Assembly (NCBI GenBank): GCA_015680685.1
Contig: MNCI01004834.1
Span: 56,978-120,977 of the forward strand
Length of the DNA stretch: 64,000 nucleotides
Direction: 5' to 3'
Source of the DNA: Gnetum montanum
Lineage: Eukaryota; Streptophyta; Gnetopsida; Gnetales; Gnetaceae
Below are positions 39,083 to 48,789 of this stretch, piece by piece. The translations under genes were made by a program, and so were the position numbers. The first letter of the stretch is position 1. Each line of letters starts with the position of its first letter. Below the pieces are notes generated by a model that did not search any database, had not been told where the DNA came from, and saw nothing but the letters and a program-made list of their open reading frames with translations.

Positions 39083-40288
39083 ACCACACGTGCATGGGGA
39101 GGAGGGGCATTGGCCATCGATTTGCTAAGGCAGCATAGGACTCCCACAATCTCCAGGATAATCAGAATGGGCTTCAACATGACTCTGCATAATGAAGCAT
39201 CAAACGTTAACACTGTGCACGAGTGAAGTTTACACGTAGCATAGCATAACCCTCTGATTACATATAGCATAGCATGACACTTTTTTTGCATGTAGCGTAG
39301 CATGATCTCCCAGTCGCAAATCTCTCTCTAATTAAAAAAATAGAATAAAAATCATAGGCAACATAGCAACATGATACTCGTAGCGTAGCATAGTCATCAA
39401 GCCTTACACAATGTAACAACACTCAGATGCAAACGCATGACATGTGATGTAGCAAATGAACAAGAACATACAGACATGCAACAATATAATAATGTAATCA
39501 ACTTATTACTATGACAGGCATGGCAACATAGCAAACTTAACAGAAACAAATTTAGCAACATAGTAGTGTCGTAGATTCAACAACGTAGCAATGCAACAAA
39601 CCTAAAGACTTTATGACATAGCAGCATAGTGTAATAAAAACATTACAAAGTTTAGACAAGAAAGAATTCACTGTGCTACAGCTGTCTCAACCATACTTCT
39701 TCCGTACAAAATAACTTGCGCTACACTACATTAAACACGTGTCATGCTGTCAAATCTTGTAGATGGCCAAACCCTCATGAGGGCAGTACGCTATGCTAAC
39801 CTTGCGCTAAGCTGTCCAAAATCACCCAAACCCCCACAATAAAGTAGTTTCAATAATGGTAGTCGAGGTGATACTGCATGCAGCTGCAGTGTAACGTCCA
39901 TACACCTGATGTGGTCAACTAGCAACAGCGACACTGTAGCAGCCAAAACGGTAACCAGAAAAATGGAAAAAGACATGGATTTCATAACAATAATGATTAT
40001 TGTAGTTTGAAAAACAAGGATGACGTAGCAACTTACCGAGCAGATGGAGCCTCCTCCTGCACTTCAACATGCCCTTGGATAAGCGCCCCAAAGTGTCCTT
40101 TACCTCGTCCACCTTAGTAAGTCCTCAGTGCTTGTGTTTACCTTTGGGTGCCATTGTCTCACTCACAGATTCTCTGTCAACTGCTATGCTACACTACTTC
40201 GCTTTCTCTTGGCACGACTGCGCTACGCTCTGGATGTGGGCTCTATGCTCTGACAAACAAAATGACAAGTTTACTAGGGGTAAACCCC

Positions 40289-40296
40289 TATTTATA
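40289..40296 (-). promoter_or_regulatory. TATA box of the Tat-2 antisense gene
   Basis: TATAAATA read on the minus strand, about 135 bp before the ATG at 40154 with no ATG between in the leader start region, followed by the sequence GGGGTTTACC. This spacing is normal for a plant promoter. Confidence 0.55.
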
Positions 40297-40364
40297 GCCA
40301 ACGCAGTGAAAAGAACTTGTCATTTTCGCACTCCGAGTAATGTGGGATGCCCTGTATAGCAGTC

Positions 40365-40450
40365 TTCTAGGACCTTAAACTAGCACATTGTAGTCTGTTG
40401 GGACCTTAAACCAATACATCTGATGGTCTACCAAGATCTTAAACTGGGTT
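40365..40450. repeat. Three-copy CTTAAAC boundary motif
   Basis: CTTAAA cores at about 40374, 40405 and 40438, each preceded by CTAGGAC, TGGGAC or CAAGAT. The same threefold arrangement with 29-33 bp spacing lies at 1252-1316 after an integrase. Here it lies between two divergent TATA boxes. Confidence 0.7.
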
Positions 40451-40485
40451 CATGGCACAATATTCCCAGCTCACATCCATGACCC

Positions 40486-40493
40486 TATAAATA
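40486..40493 (+). promoter_or_regulatory. Plus-strand TATA box, divergent from the antisense promoter
   Basis: TATAAATA at 40486-40493 points to the 3' LTR, 190 bp away from the minus-strand TATA box. The downstream plus strand (40515-41200) has short open stretches and an ATG at 41080 opening MASVKDAFRSEDRTLH, but no recognised domain. Confidence 0.4.
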
Positions 40494-41841
40494 AGCGAGC
40501 TTGCACAGTGCCAACATGGGGTGGGGCATTGCAGATCCAGAATGTAGTTCACAATGATAAGAAAACACCCTCTGGAACATATGTGACACCACTACCCCTA
40601 GCATCTTTCTGATCCTCCAGAGATGTCATCTGATATTTTGCTAACCTTCCGAAGCTACGACTGCCACAGCCCATCGCCTTGACAATAGCTTCCATTATTA
40701 GTGCCTGCTGCTGGAGTCCCAGCACTATTTTGGCCCAACCACAATGTTGTTGCCCTCCAGCCCCCACCATCATCCAAGCTCAAAAGACATCCAGCTGTTA
40801 GGTCTCTCACCTTACAGCTGAACTACATGATGTTTTCCTTGGGCAGGGACTCCTAAGCACTCACATCATCGCAACTCCTAGCCCCCTCGGTGCCAGCCCC
40901 TTCAGTCTGCCGCTGCTAGAACCACTACTGACCTTCCTTCTTTAGACATCGTATGCCTCAACAACAATGCCTACCACTTCAGCAGTGTCTAAAGCAAGTA
41001 AGACCTTTGCCTAACTGCATTTCATGATTACATTTCTATGGTCTACTTTCTGTTGCACTTATAGAATACGGGCCGAGATGGCGTCAGTCAAGGATGCATT
41101 TCGCTCGGAAGATAGGACACTACATCATTCCAAGGCGATTGCTCTAGCTAGATTAGCTACTGAGGAGTGCACATCCTACCCTTCCTCTTAACCTTTGTCA
41201 TCTCGTTTCTTACACCTGTAATTTCCCTTTTCACTTCTCTTTTACAAGATTTCTCGATGCATGTAAAGCCCTCCCATATGCTCAACCACAAAGTCCATGA
41301 TGTGCGTAACATAGCTCGCTGCATGGGAAGCATATGTAGGCAAGTCAAAGCCCCACATGGATGTAACACAACTCATCTTGTGGAGGAAACACCTGTCCTG
41401 AAACAACAAGGTTATTTGTAAGTAAACATGGCTAAACAGCAAAAGAAAAGTGCAAAAGCATAAAAGAGAAAAAGAGCTAAAAAAAAGAGTGTGTGCCCAA
41501 AACAAATGGCACATCAACTATTTCACAATGACCATCTCTAAGCATCCCGACGAGAGGTCAAAAGTCAGCAAAAGAAAGATGTCCACACATGCCGATTCCC
41601 TCACAAGCACTTCGATGATGAACCGCACTATGTTTCATCTTTCCTTTTCCTGAACTTGTTCTCTCAAATCCATCTTTTTCCCCCTTTTTCTGCACAACTA
41701 TCTTGATACTCCCAACGGCAGCAAAATGACATCTGAGTAACCACCAGAGAGCGATATTGGTGTCTTTTCATTCATGGTGTTTCGTATTCTTTATCAACAT
41801 CTATCAGGTGGATCCTCCAGATGTTGACAAAGAGAGGCCAA
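40494..41841 (+). other. 3' part of Tat-2 interior and polypurine tract
   Basis: No supported gene. GC content is higher than in neighbouring repeats. The last 80 bases match the 3' UTR ends of the other Tat elements and finish with GACAAAGAGAGGCCAA, the purine tract, directly before the LTR. Open frames at 41167-41421 (plus) and 41157-41517 (minus) overlap each other and are not called. Confidence 0.5.
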
Positions 41842-43683
41842 TGAAACACCATAAAATTTCAAGACCCTCATGCTTTAGCAGAGTCTTGGAATTTGGGCAA
41901 GGACTTTCACAAGTGCAGCATCATGATGGTTCAGTAGGAAAGTGTAGGCACTGAGGATAGACTATCCAGTCCAGCAAGTTTTCTATCTCCAGGGCTAATA
42001 GGCTAGCTGGACTCTCCAGCCTACCCAACTAGACAATTGACTTGGCTAATAGTCTACCCAGAGACCATGCTAGGAGTTGTCGAAAGTGTTCGGGATGAGC
42101 AAAACAATTCAGCAAGTTTTCTAGTGAAGAATTCTACTACACTACACTATGCTGTGCAGTGTATCAAGCCTTGAAAGATAACCGCTCAAGCGTCCAAATG
42201 CGAATTGACAAAATGATTGCAAGACAAGTCAGGATTTAGCAAATACAAAGTGTTATGCTATGCTATGCTATGCAACGTAGCAAAGGCAGAGAAAAAAGGC
42301 CCATCTTACCAAGTGATTCCCATAAGAAGATTGCACTTTGGCAGGGCTTCGGCCTCCAAAACTTCCTACCCCACTTAGCCCTCAGGCCTTGAGCAAAGTT
42401 TCTTGCTAGAAAATGGTGGATTGAATAAGGAAGCAAGGTACACTGGCTACTACACTGTGCTACACTACATAGTGTAGCATAGCATAGCAATAATGCAAAA
42501 ATAATAGAAGTGTTCCAAACATGAATTCAGCAAGTCCAAAGGCTTCCTAGCATGAAAGACAAAAGTTAAGGTTATTTTCCTAACCAAGCCTCAGACAAAT
42601 GCTCTTCAACTCCTACGTAAATTTTTTACAAGACCAGTGGCTACGCTATGCTACGCTACATAGCGTAGCAAGAAGCTACTTACACTACACCAATGTGCTC
42701 AATAGTGTGAGTAGTGCAACACTGGCACAGAAGCATCAAGACGTCTTCAAGTAGCTCTAAAACTTGTTGGCAATAATCTTTCTCACTCTAGCATCTCCTT
42801 GGCAAAATCAGAAATTTTACTTCATTTTGCATACCCCTAGTCAACTCCCAAAAAATTGTTCCTATGCTTAACCCTGCTTGTAAGAGCAAGGAAGACATAG
42901 TCCTAGAGCATAGGATCCATTTTTCTTACATTATTAGCACACTGGATTTTGGCATATGCAATTTCGACGGTATGGTCACAGCGTAATAAAGTTCACATCC
43001 AACATTGCACACCTACACGATATGGACATGTTAGCACCTTGTGGGGCCCAGGACACATGGCATCCAAACCATGTTTCTCTCCTACCCCTAGCCTTATAAA
43101 TAGCCCAGCAAACAACACTCAAGGGATTGGATTTTTGGTGCAATTGGCTTTTAAGTTGGCTTTCGGAGAGAATAGTTGGCATTTTTGAGCATTCTGGTTA
43201 CCTTTGAGTTCTCTGGTTGGCTCCAAACATCCCTTTGTGAGTNCGCTAAGATGCCAAAATGCTCGACTCACAAAGGGATGTTTGNGACCTGTGACTATAC
43301 TTTTCGGTGTAAGCAATGTCTCTCCAGTGTGGCATAACCTATTGTACACCTTCCAGCAAGGCAAAGGATCAAATCCACGACCTTTGGGGCAGTGCACTTT
43401 CTCACCCAAACCTATTTTGCTATTCGTTCATTATCATCGTGTTTTGCACTATTTTCATTACCTTATATTTATTGATCATCGATTTATTTTGCACGTATCG
43501 TTTCTGATACAAACGTTTACAAAAGGTTAAGATACACCTATTAAGTCCCTATCTGATCGACCAAACCGTTCAGGGCACCTCATTTCCATTTCTCCCCAGC
43601 ATGGCCCTCACATAGATTCGGGGTTAAACTATTTGCCCAGTAACCTCTTGGTGTTCCAACCACTGACATTTTCGATCCTTACA
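41842..43683 (+). repeat. 3' LTR of Tat-2
   Basis: It runs from TGAAACACCATA to ATCCTTACA, 1842 bp. TATA box at 43095-43102. Compared with the 5' copy it differs mostly by transitions, and it contains a 41-base block in inverted orientation bounded by single Ns (43243 and 43285). Confidence 0.9.
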
Positions 43684-43688
43684 ATTGG

Positions 43689-44811
43689 GATGAAGGGAAA
43701 TTGGCTTCAAAGTTCATTGGTGGTCTACATGCTCAATTGCATTCACAGACACATGCTCATAATCTACAAATAGTTGATGAAGCATATAGAATTATTAAGG
43801 ATGATGAGAAATCAAATCAAGTATGGACCAAAACTCTCCAACAAGAAAGACATCCAATAAGAGAATGTGATCTAGATGTTTTTCTTGTAGTGAAGATCAC
43901 TTCAAGTAGGATTATCCAAAATTTAAAACAAAGATACAAAGGAATAATCAAAATAAGAACCAAAAACCCAACATTAATGTGACTAAAAGAAAAGGTTAAG
44001 CTACTTCTACGGCCACTATGAAGAAAATTTTAGCATTGACTAAGTCAAATTTGAGGAAATTTCAATTTGTCTTACTTATTTTTAAATGTTTAATTAAAGA
44101 TCAAAAGGTTAAATTTTTTATTAATAGTGGAGCAAATGATAATTTTATTTTACTAGATTTAGTTAAGTTATTAAGCTTAATCTTACCTTCCAAGAAAGTT
44201 GTTAAAATAAAACTTGTAGATGTAACGATAATGAGTAAGCATACTAAGTATGAAGAAATTAACATTACCCTACAAGATATATCTTTTATTGGTGAATTTT
44301 TTGAATTTTAATTGGGAGACATTGATACAATCTTAGAAATATTTTTTTTCTACAAAAATTTTATATTTCCACCCATTTTGGAACTTGTGTCTTAAACGTG
44401 CCAACTACTAACAAAGTCAAGATTTTAAGGAAGGTAGGAATAGCAAAGAAAATCTATACTAAAACTATTAAATAAGGTAAGAGAATAGTTAGAGAAGGTG
44501 CTACTATGTTCATTGTAATAGTAACTCAATCCCAAAAACTTTCTAACATTGAGATCCCAAAAGAACCTAAAGATTATGAAATTTTGATATTTGGTGAAAT
44601 TAGAGAATTACCACTAAAAAGAACTATTGATCATGTCATCAATATTTTTCTAGATACACAACCAATTTCAAAAGCACCATATAGGTTTTCTACTTCAAAA
44701 CTAAGAGAATTAAAAGTACAATTAGATTATTTATTGGAAGAAGAGAAGATTTGTCCCAGTGTCTCACCTTAGAGAGCACCAGTCCTATTCATTAAGAAAA
44801 AGGATGGTATC
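43689..44811 (+). pseudogene. gag end, protease and RT start of the chromovirus-like element
   Basis: DEGKLASKFIGGLHAQLHSQ continues the gag that ends at 28979. At about 44099-44160 the protease loop reads FINSGANDNFILLDLV, with Asn for the catalytic Asp of DSGAT. The pol start at 44500-44770 has ELPLKRTIDHVINIF, APYRFSTSKLRELKVQLDYLLEE and then APVLFIKKKDG at 44778-44806, where the fold-back element interrupts. A stop at 44770 and shifts are present. The Cys/His knuckle of gag is decayed near 43870-43930. Confidence 0.75.
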
Positions 44812-45428
44812 TGATGAGTCATGGTCTATTAGGTCCTGTTATCAAAACCCTATTATATGATGAGTCCCATTATCGAACCCTTGATCTTGGGACCTTGTTA
44901 TCTAATGAGTCTCGATATCAGACCCTTGATATCGGATACCCGATATCGCGACCTAATGCAATATCGCATACACAATATCGCGGCATGTCTCCTTGCCTAT
45001 AAATACGAGGCAACACCCTTGGTTTCCAGATTAGTTATTAATCCCTTACCCAAACTCTTATTTGAGTGTGATGTACTTGGACAAGCACATGACCAAAAAT
45101 AAAGGATGTTGTACAATTACAATCATCACACTGCAAGCATGCACTAAGAACTAATTCTAACTCTAAGAAGGAAAAACTACAAGAGTTTGGGTAAGGGACT
45201 AATAACTAATGTGGAAACCAAGGGTTCCGCCTCTTATTTATAGGCAAGGAGATAGGCCGCGATATCGTGTATGTGATATTGCATCAGGTCATGATATCGG
45301 GTATCCGATATTGAGGGTCCGATATCGGGACTCATCAAATAACAGGGGCCCGATATCGGGGGTCCGATAACAAGACTCATCATATAATAGGGGTCTAATA
45401 ATAGGACTTGATAAACCATGACTCATCA
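44812..45428. mobile_element. 617 bp fold-back element made of inverted LTR pieces (TSD GTATC)
   Basis: The element starts TGATGAGTCATGGT and ends ACCATGACTCATCA. Its two halves are long inverted repeats, each about 230 bp or more, both containing GATATCGGG-type words and a GCCTATAAATA box. GTATC is duplicated on both sides (44807-44811 and 45429-45433). Each half matches the first 200-330 bp of the LTR at 47752, read outward-in. The middle contains two different, partly overlapping LTR segments joined head to head. It has no coding capacity. It interrupts RT right after the KKKDG motif. Confidence 0.85.
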
Positions 45429-45433
45429 GTATC

Positions 45434-46950
45434 TTCAGGTTATGTAATTCTAGGGCATTAAACAAAGTAATGATTAAGAATACTTAGTCCTTCCGTAGGA
45501 TTAATAACCTATTTGACCAACTTACTAAGGCATGTTATTTTTCCAAGATTGATTTAAAATTAGGTTGTCACCAAATAAGGATTAAAGAACAATATATTGA
45601 AAAAATTGCATTTAGAACTAAATATGAATTATACAAATTTTTAGTAATGTCATTTGGTCTAACTAATGTGCCTACAATATTCATGACATTGAGAAATTAT
45701 ATCTTTTAGGAATACCTTGATAAATTTATTATCGTATTTATAGATGATATATGTGTTTATTCCAAGTTAATGGAAGAATATATTAAACATTTAAAATTAC
45801 TATCAAAATTCTTAAGAAATGTCAATTAAATGCAAAATTGAGTAAATTCAAACTCCTTGAAGAGGAAGTGTCATACTTGGGCCATATTGTATTTAAGTAA
45901 GAACTACAAGTAGACTTGTCTAAAGTTAGCATAGTTTGACAAGGGCTAAACTTAACAATACCACATTAGTTCATAATTTTCTATGTTTAGTAGGTTTTTA
46001 TAGACATTTCATTAAATATTATTCTACTTTGATAGTCCCCTTAATTGATCTATTGTAAGAAAAATGTGTTTAAGTTTAATAAAAGATGTAGTAAATCTTT
46101 CCTAAGACTAAAGATGCTATTAATAATGATGCTTGTCCTAACAATCCCAAAGGAAGAATTACCATTTGAAGTACTCATGGATGCATGTGGAGTAGGAATC
46201 AAAGTGGTTCTTTCACAAGAATATAAAGTGATATGTTTTGAGTCTCATAAATTATGAAGAGCTAAGATAAATTACTCAACCCATGATCTAGAATTACTAG
46301 CATAAGGGATATGTTAGTCAACATCACCTTAAGAAGGAATTCCAGATATAGGATTAAGTATTACTAAGAGTTAAATTCACTAGGAATTCTCTTAAGCTAG
46401 GAAGATATACTAAGTTAGCCCTAAGATACTATGAACCTTTTGAAGTCTCCAAGTGAATTGGTGAGGTAGCCTACCAACTAAATCTTCTCATGAATTTAAA
46501 GATCCATCTAGTCTCCCATGTGAGTTTACTCAAGAAGTTCCATAAGGATGATGTACCTTATGTACTAGATTGGAATACTTTGCCCCTTAGATAATGTAAA
46601 CTTTAAGGTTAAACTAATTACAGCTAATGATTAGAGAACAAATAAGCTCCATAATGAAACCATCAATAAAGTACTCATCCAATTGTCAAACTATGATCAA
46701 CAAAGCTAGGAAAACATGAAGTTTATCTTCAAGACATATCCTCAACTTTTTTATCATCATGATAATAAATAATAATTTATAGTTTCATTAATAGATATTA
46801 GCAGAAGATTAATACATAAGTTTTTATTTATAGATGATAATGATGGTAATAATGGAACTAAAAATGAGGAGCATAGTGAGGATGTAATTGTAGAGAAACT
46901 AGACATAGAAGAAGCACTCAAGGATGAGATGGATTCTTAAGGGAGGAAGA
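45434..46950 (+). pseudogene. RT, RNase H and integrase C-terminal remnant of the chromovirus-like element
   Basis: After the insertion RT continues with [41 protein letters not shown] and FIDDICVYS (the catalytic FIDDI motif is kept), then RNase H with PFEVLMDACGVGIKVVLSQEYK near 46150. From about 46390 the reading jumps to the integrase end (KLALRYYEPFEVSK, then VSHVSLLKKFHKDDVPYVLDW), so most of integrase is deleted. A chromodomain-like tail (INKVLIQLSNYDQQS and following) lies near 46670-46730. It ends in the purine tract AAGGGAGGAAGA at 46938-46949. Many stops. Confidence 0.75.
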
Positions 46951-47751
46951 TTGTAACATCCCATCCCTTATTAAGGACAAAATTTGATTATTAACTATGT
47001 AACTAACCTTTGAAAGAAGGGGTGCCTTATTATAAGGAGTTGTAACTATTCACAATACCCCTCAAGGATGAGTTTAACCTATAACATTTAAGGCCAAGCT
47101 TAGAGGTCATATCAGTATGAAGTTACAAAGACAAATTGATGAGTGAGGAGAACTAGGTAAAGCAGGATAGCAAGGGACTAATTACCCCTTTGGTCTAATG
47201 GCCTAACTATGGTGGCACTACTAAATTACCTCTAAGGATACTAAGTGTCACAAAAATATAACCTAGGGCTATTAACAATGTACCCAAATAAATTTCATTA
47301 ATAAAGTTCTACTATTTATTTCCATTTCAATTCCATTTTTTTGTAATTTTAAAGGAATAATCTAGATTATTTCCATGTTAAATGATAATTCTACATGAAA
47401 AATGATTGAATTCATTGACATTTAGGAATGGAATGTCATAACCATCACTGATGATCACTCACTCTCCCAATCTTTTAAAAATGACTTGATAATGAGTATT
47501 CCTCTTGAGTCTCTCTTATATGAGCTTCTCTCTTATGGTTATAATGTTGTGTTTCCTTTTTATAGGTTTTCCAAGTATCATTTTATCATAGAATACTTTA
47601 AAACTTGCATCCTTTTACAAAAAATGAATTTTAATGGGACTATGAGTGACTATGACTCATAGTGTCCTCATAGTTCCTAGCCTGCAATAGGATTGTATTT
47701 GCACTTAATTGCACTAGTAAAACCCATTATTTTTCAACTTCTATTTCTCAT
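46951..47751 (+). repeat. LTR (5' portion) of the chromovirus-like element
   Basis: Begins TGTAACATCCCATCCCTTATTAAGG directly after the purine tract, and shares its first 100 bases with the sequence starting at 63895. It is interrupted at 47751 by the insertion of the Athila-type element, so its end is not defined. Confidence 0.7.
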
Positions 47752-48599
47752 TGATGAATCATGGTTTGCTAGGTCCTAATATCAAGTACATGATATTAGG
47801 TACGCAATGTCACAGCCTGGATATGATATTGTATACATGATATCATGATTCCTATGTTAGCCTATAAATATAGCACTCAAGGGCATGGGGGGTGGTGGAA
47901 CATTAGTTATTCATTAGGAGTCTAGAGTCTTTTTGTTAGTTTTCAATTCTTTTCCCAAGTGCATGCTTGTAGTGTGATGCTTGTAATTGTATGGAACCTT
48001 TGTTCAAGTGTAATGTACTTGGACATGCACATGATCAGCAATATAGATCAAGATTACTCCATCATTGTAACATTCACTTAGTTTTTTAATTGTTAATTGT
48101 TAATTATTTATTGTTCTTTTTCTTTCATCATCATTTACTATTCTTATTGTCAATGCAAAATGAGTACGTCTTAATCATGAACATTTAAGTGTAACAATGT
48201 GGTAACCTAGTACCATATCAAGTAGTGTCTTGAGTGGTGTGCGCTTGGTAATCCTAGGAGTAGTACACAAAGTCTAAGATGTGTATGAATGATTAAGGAT
48301 AGATGCTCATCGCACTTAGACTAGCTTAGATGTTATTTCCTATTGCTTATTAGCTTAATTAAGTTATTTTCTCATTGTCTTTAGGAGTAGCATAGTAATA
48401 GAAACCACATCATACACCTCACTCTAGACTAAACCATACATGACCAAACAAATACTAGTATAGGTGGGGAAGATAGTGAACTACGATTAACATATAACTA
48501 TCTAGGTGCCACAACTAGTTCATCTATGAAGTTCAATTGGATTGCATGTACACACTCGTATTCATATGGTTAAGCATAGGGCTACCTCATTACTCATCA
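47752..48599 (+). repeat. 5' LTR of the Athila-type element
   Basis: TGATGAATCATGG to TTACTCATCA, 848 bp. TATAAATA at 47863-47870. It aligns end to end with 56039-56864 but has lost most CpG sites of the GATATCG words kept in the 3' copy. Confidence 0.9.
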
Positions 48600-48600
48600 T

Positions 48601-48618
48601 TGGCGTCGTTGCTAGGGA
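48601..48618 (+). promoter_or_regulatory. Primer-binding site complementary to tRNA-Asp 3' end (decayed)
   Basis: TGGCGTCGTTGCTAGGGA begins one base after the LTR. Plant tRNA-Asp(GTC) ends ...CCGGCAACGGCGCCA, so the original site would be TGGCGCCGTTGCCGGGGA; the differences are C-to-T or G-to-A transitions. Use of tRNA-Asp is known in Athila-type elements. Confidence 0.75.
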
Positions 48619-48789
48619 CGGTGTTAGCTATCTAGATTAGTTATATCATACAAGGTCACTATAATAGGGTATTAACAATATATCTTTCAGAAAAAGAAAT
48701 TAAATTTAATAAAGTCACTCATAATTCATGACAATGTTACTTTCACAAAATAGTGATAATGTAACAACTAGCGAGGCAATTCATTGGAC

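Larger units (their letters stand above)
35356..40154 (-). pseudogene. Antisense multi-exon gene of Tat-2
   Basis: A gene-like unit on the strand opposite to gag. A TATA box (40296-40289) precedes an ATG at 40154. Exon 1 runs to 40037 and ends in a CTCG|GTAAGT donor. Further exons by GT/AG sites and open frame: 39184-38721 (crossed by the N gap), 38619-38345, 38255-37209, 37091-36639, 36551-36417, 36334 onward, and a last short exon ending at TAG 35358-35356. Reading phases match across the 38345/38255 junction. Exon 1 encodes a basic start (MAPKGKHKH), interrupted by one TGA that one CpG transition would explain. Later blocks include HGVRVVFEINDQLFADLFGV, EFLVVRENGVWILQD, an acidic Glu/Asp repeat (37059-36835) and a Lys/Tyr-rich coiled tail. 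Tat-1 has the same blocks. Few stops remain (for example near 38150). Function unknown. Confidence 0.7.
28980..43688 (+). mobile_element. Tat-2: complete-structure, non-autonomous Tat-lineage element (TSD ATTGG)
   Basis: Two related LTRs (28985-30833 and 41842-43683) flank an 11 kb interior, and ATTGG is duplicated exactly outside both (28980-28984 and 43684-43688). The interior holds primer site, gag, protease, an antisense multi-exon gene, a divergent promoter, 3' UTR and purine tract. There is no RT, RNase H or integrase anywhere in it, so movement would have needed enzymes from a relative such as Tat-1. It sits inside the gag of the chromovirus-like element and is therefore younger than that element. 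Confidence 0.9.
27851..47751 (+). mobile_element. Chromovirus-like gypsy element split by two insertions
   Basis: Three separated pieces join in order: 27851-28979 (leader and gag), 43684-44811 (gag end, protease, RT start) and 45434-46950 (RT, RNase H, integrase end), followed by an LTR at 46951. The joins are exact: removing each insertion and one target copy restores continuous gag and RT sequence. The left end is cut at the Tat-1 LTR junction. Frames are heavily interrupted. Confidence 0.75.

Noticed and set aside
44812-45428. Reading the fold-back as an ordinary DNA-transposon MITE
   Set aside because: TG/CA ends, a 5 bp duplication and homology of both arms to an LTR family point to a retroelement origin.
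47752-48599. Solo LTR interpretation
   Set aside because: A second LTR at 56039, a primer site, a purine tract and matching CTCAT duplications show a full element.
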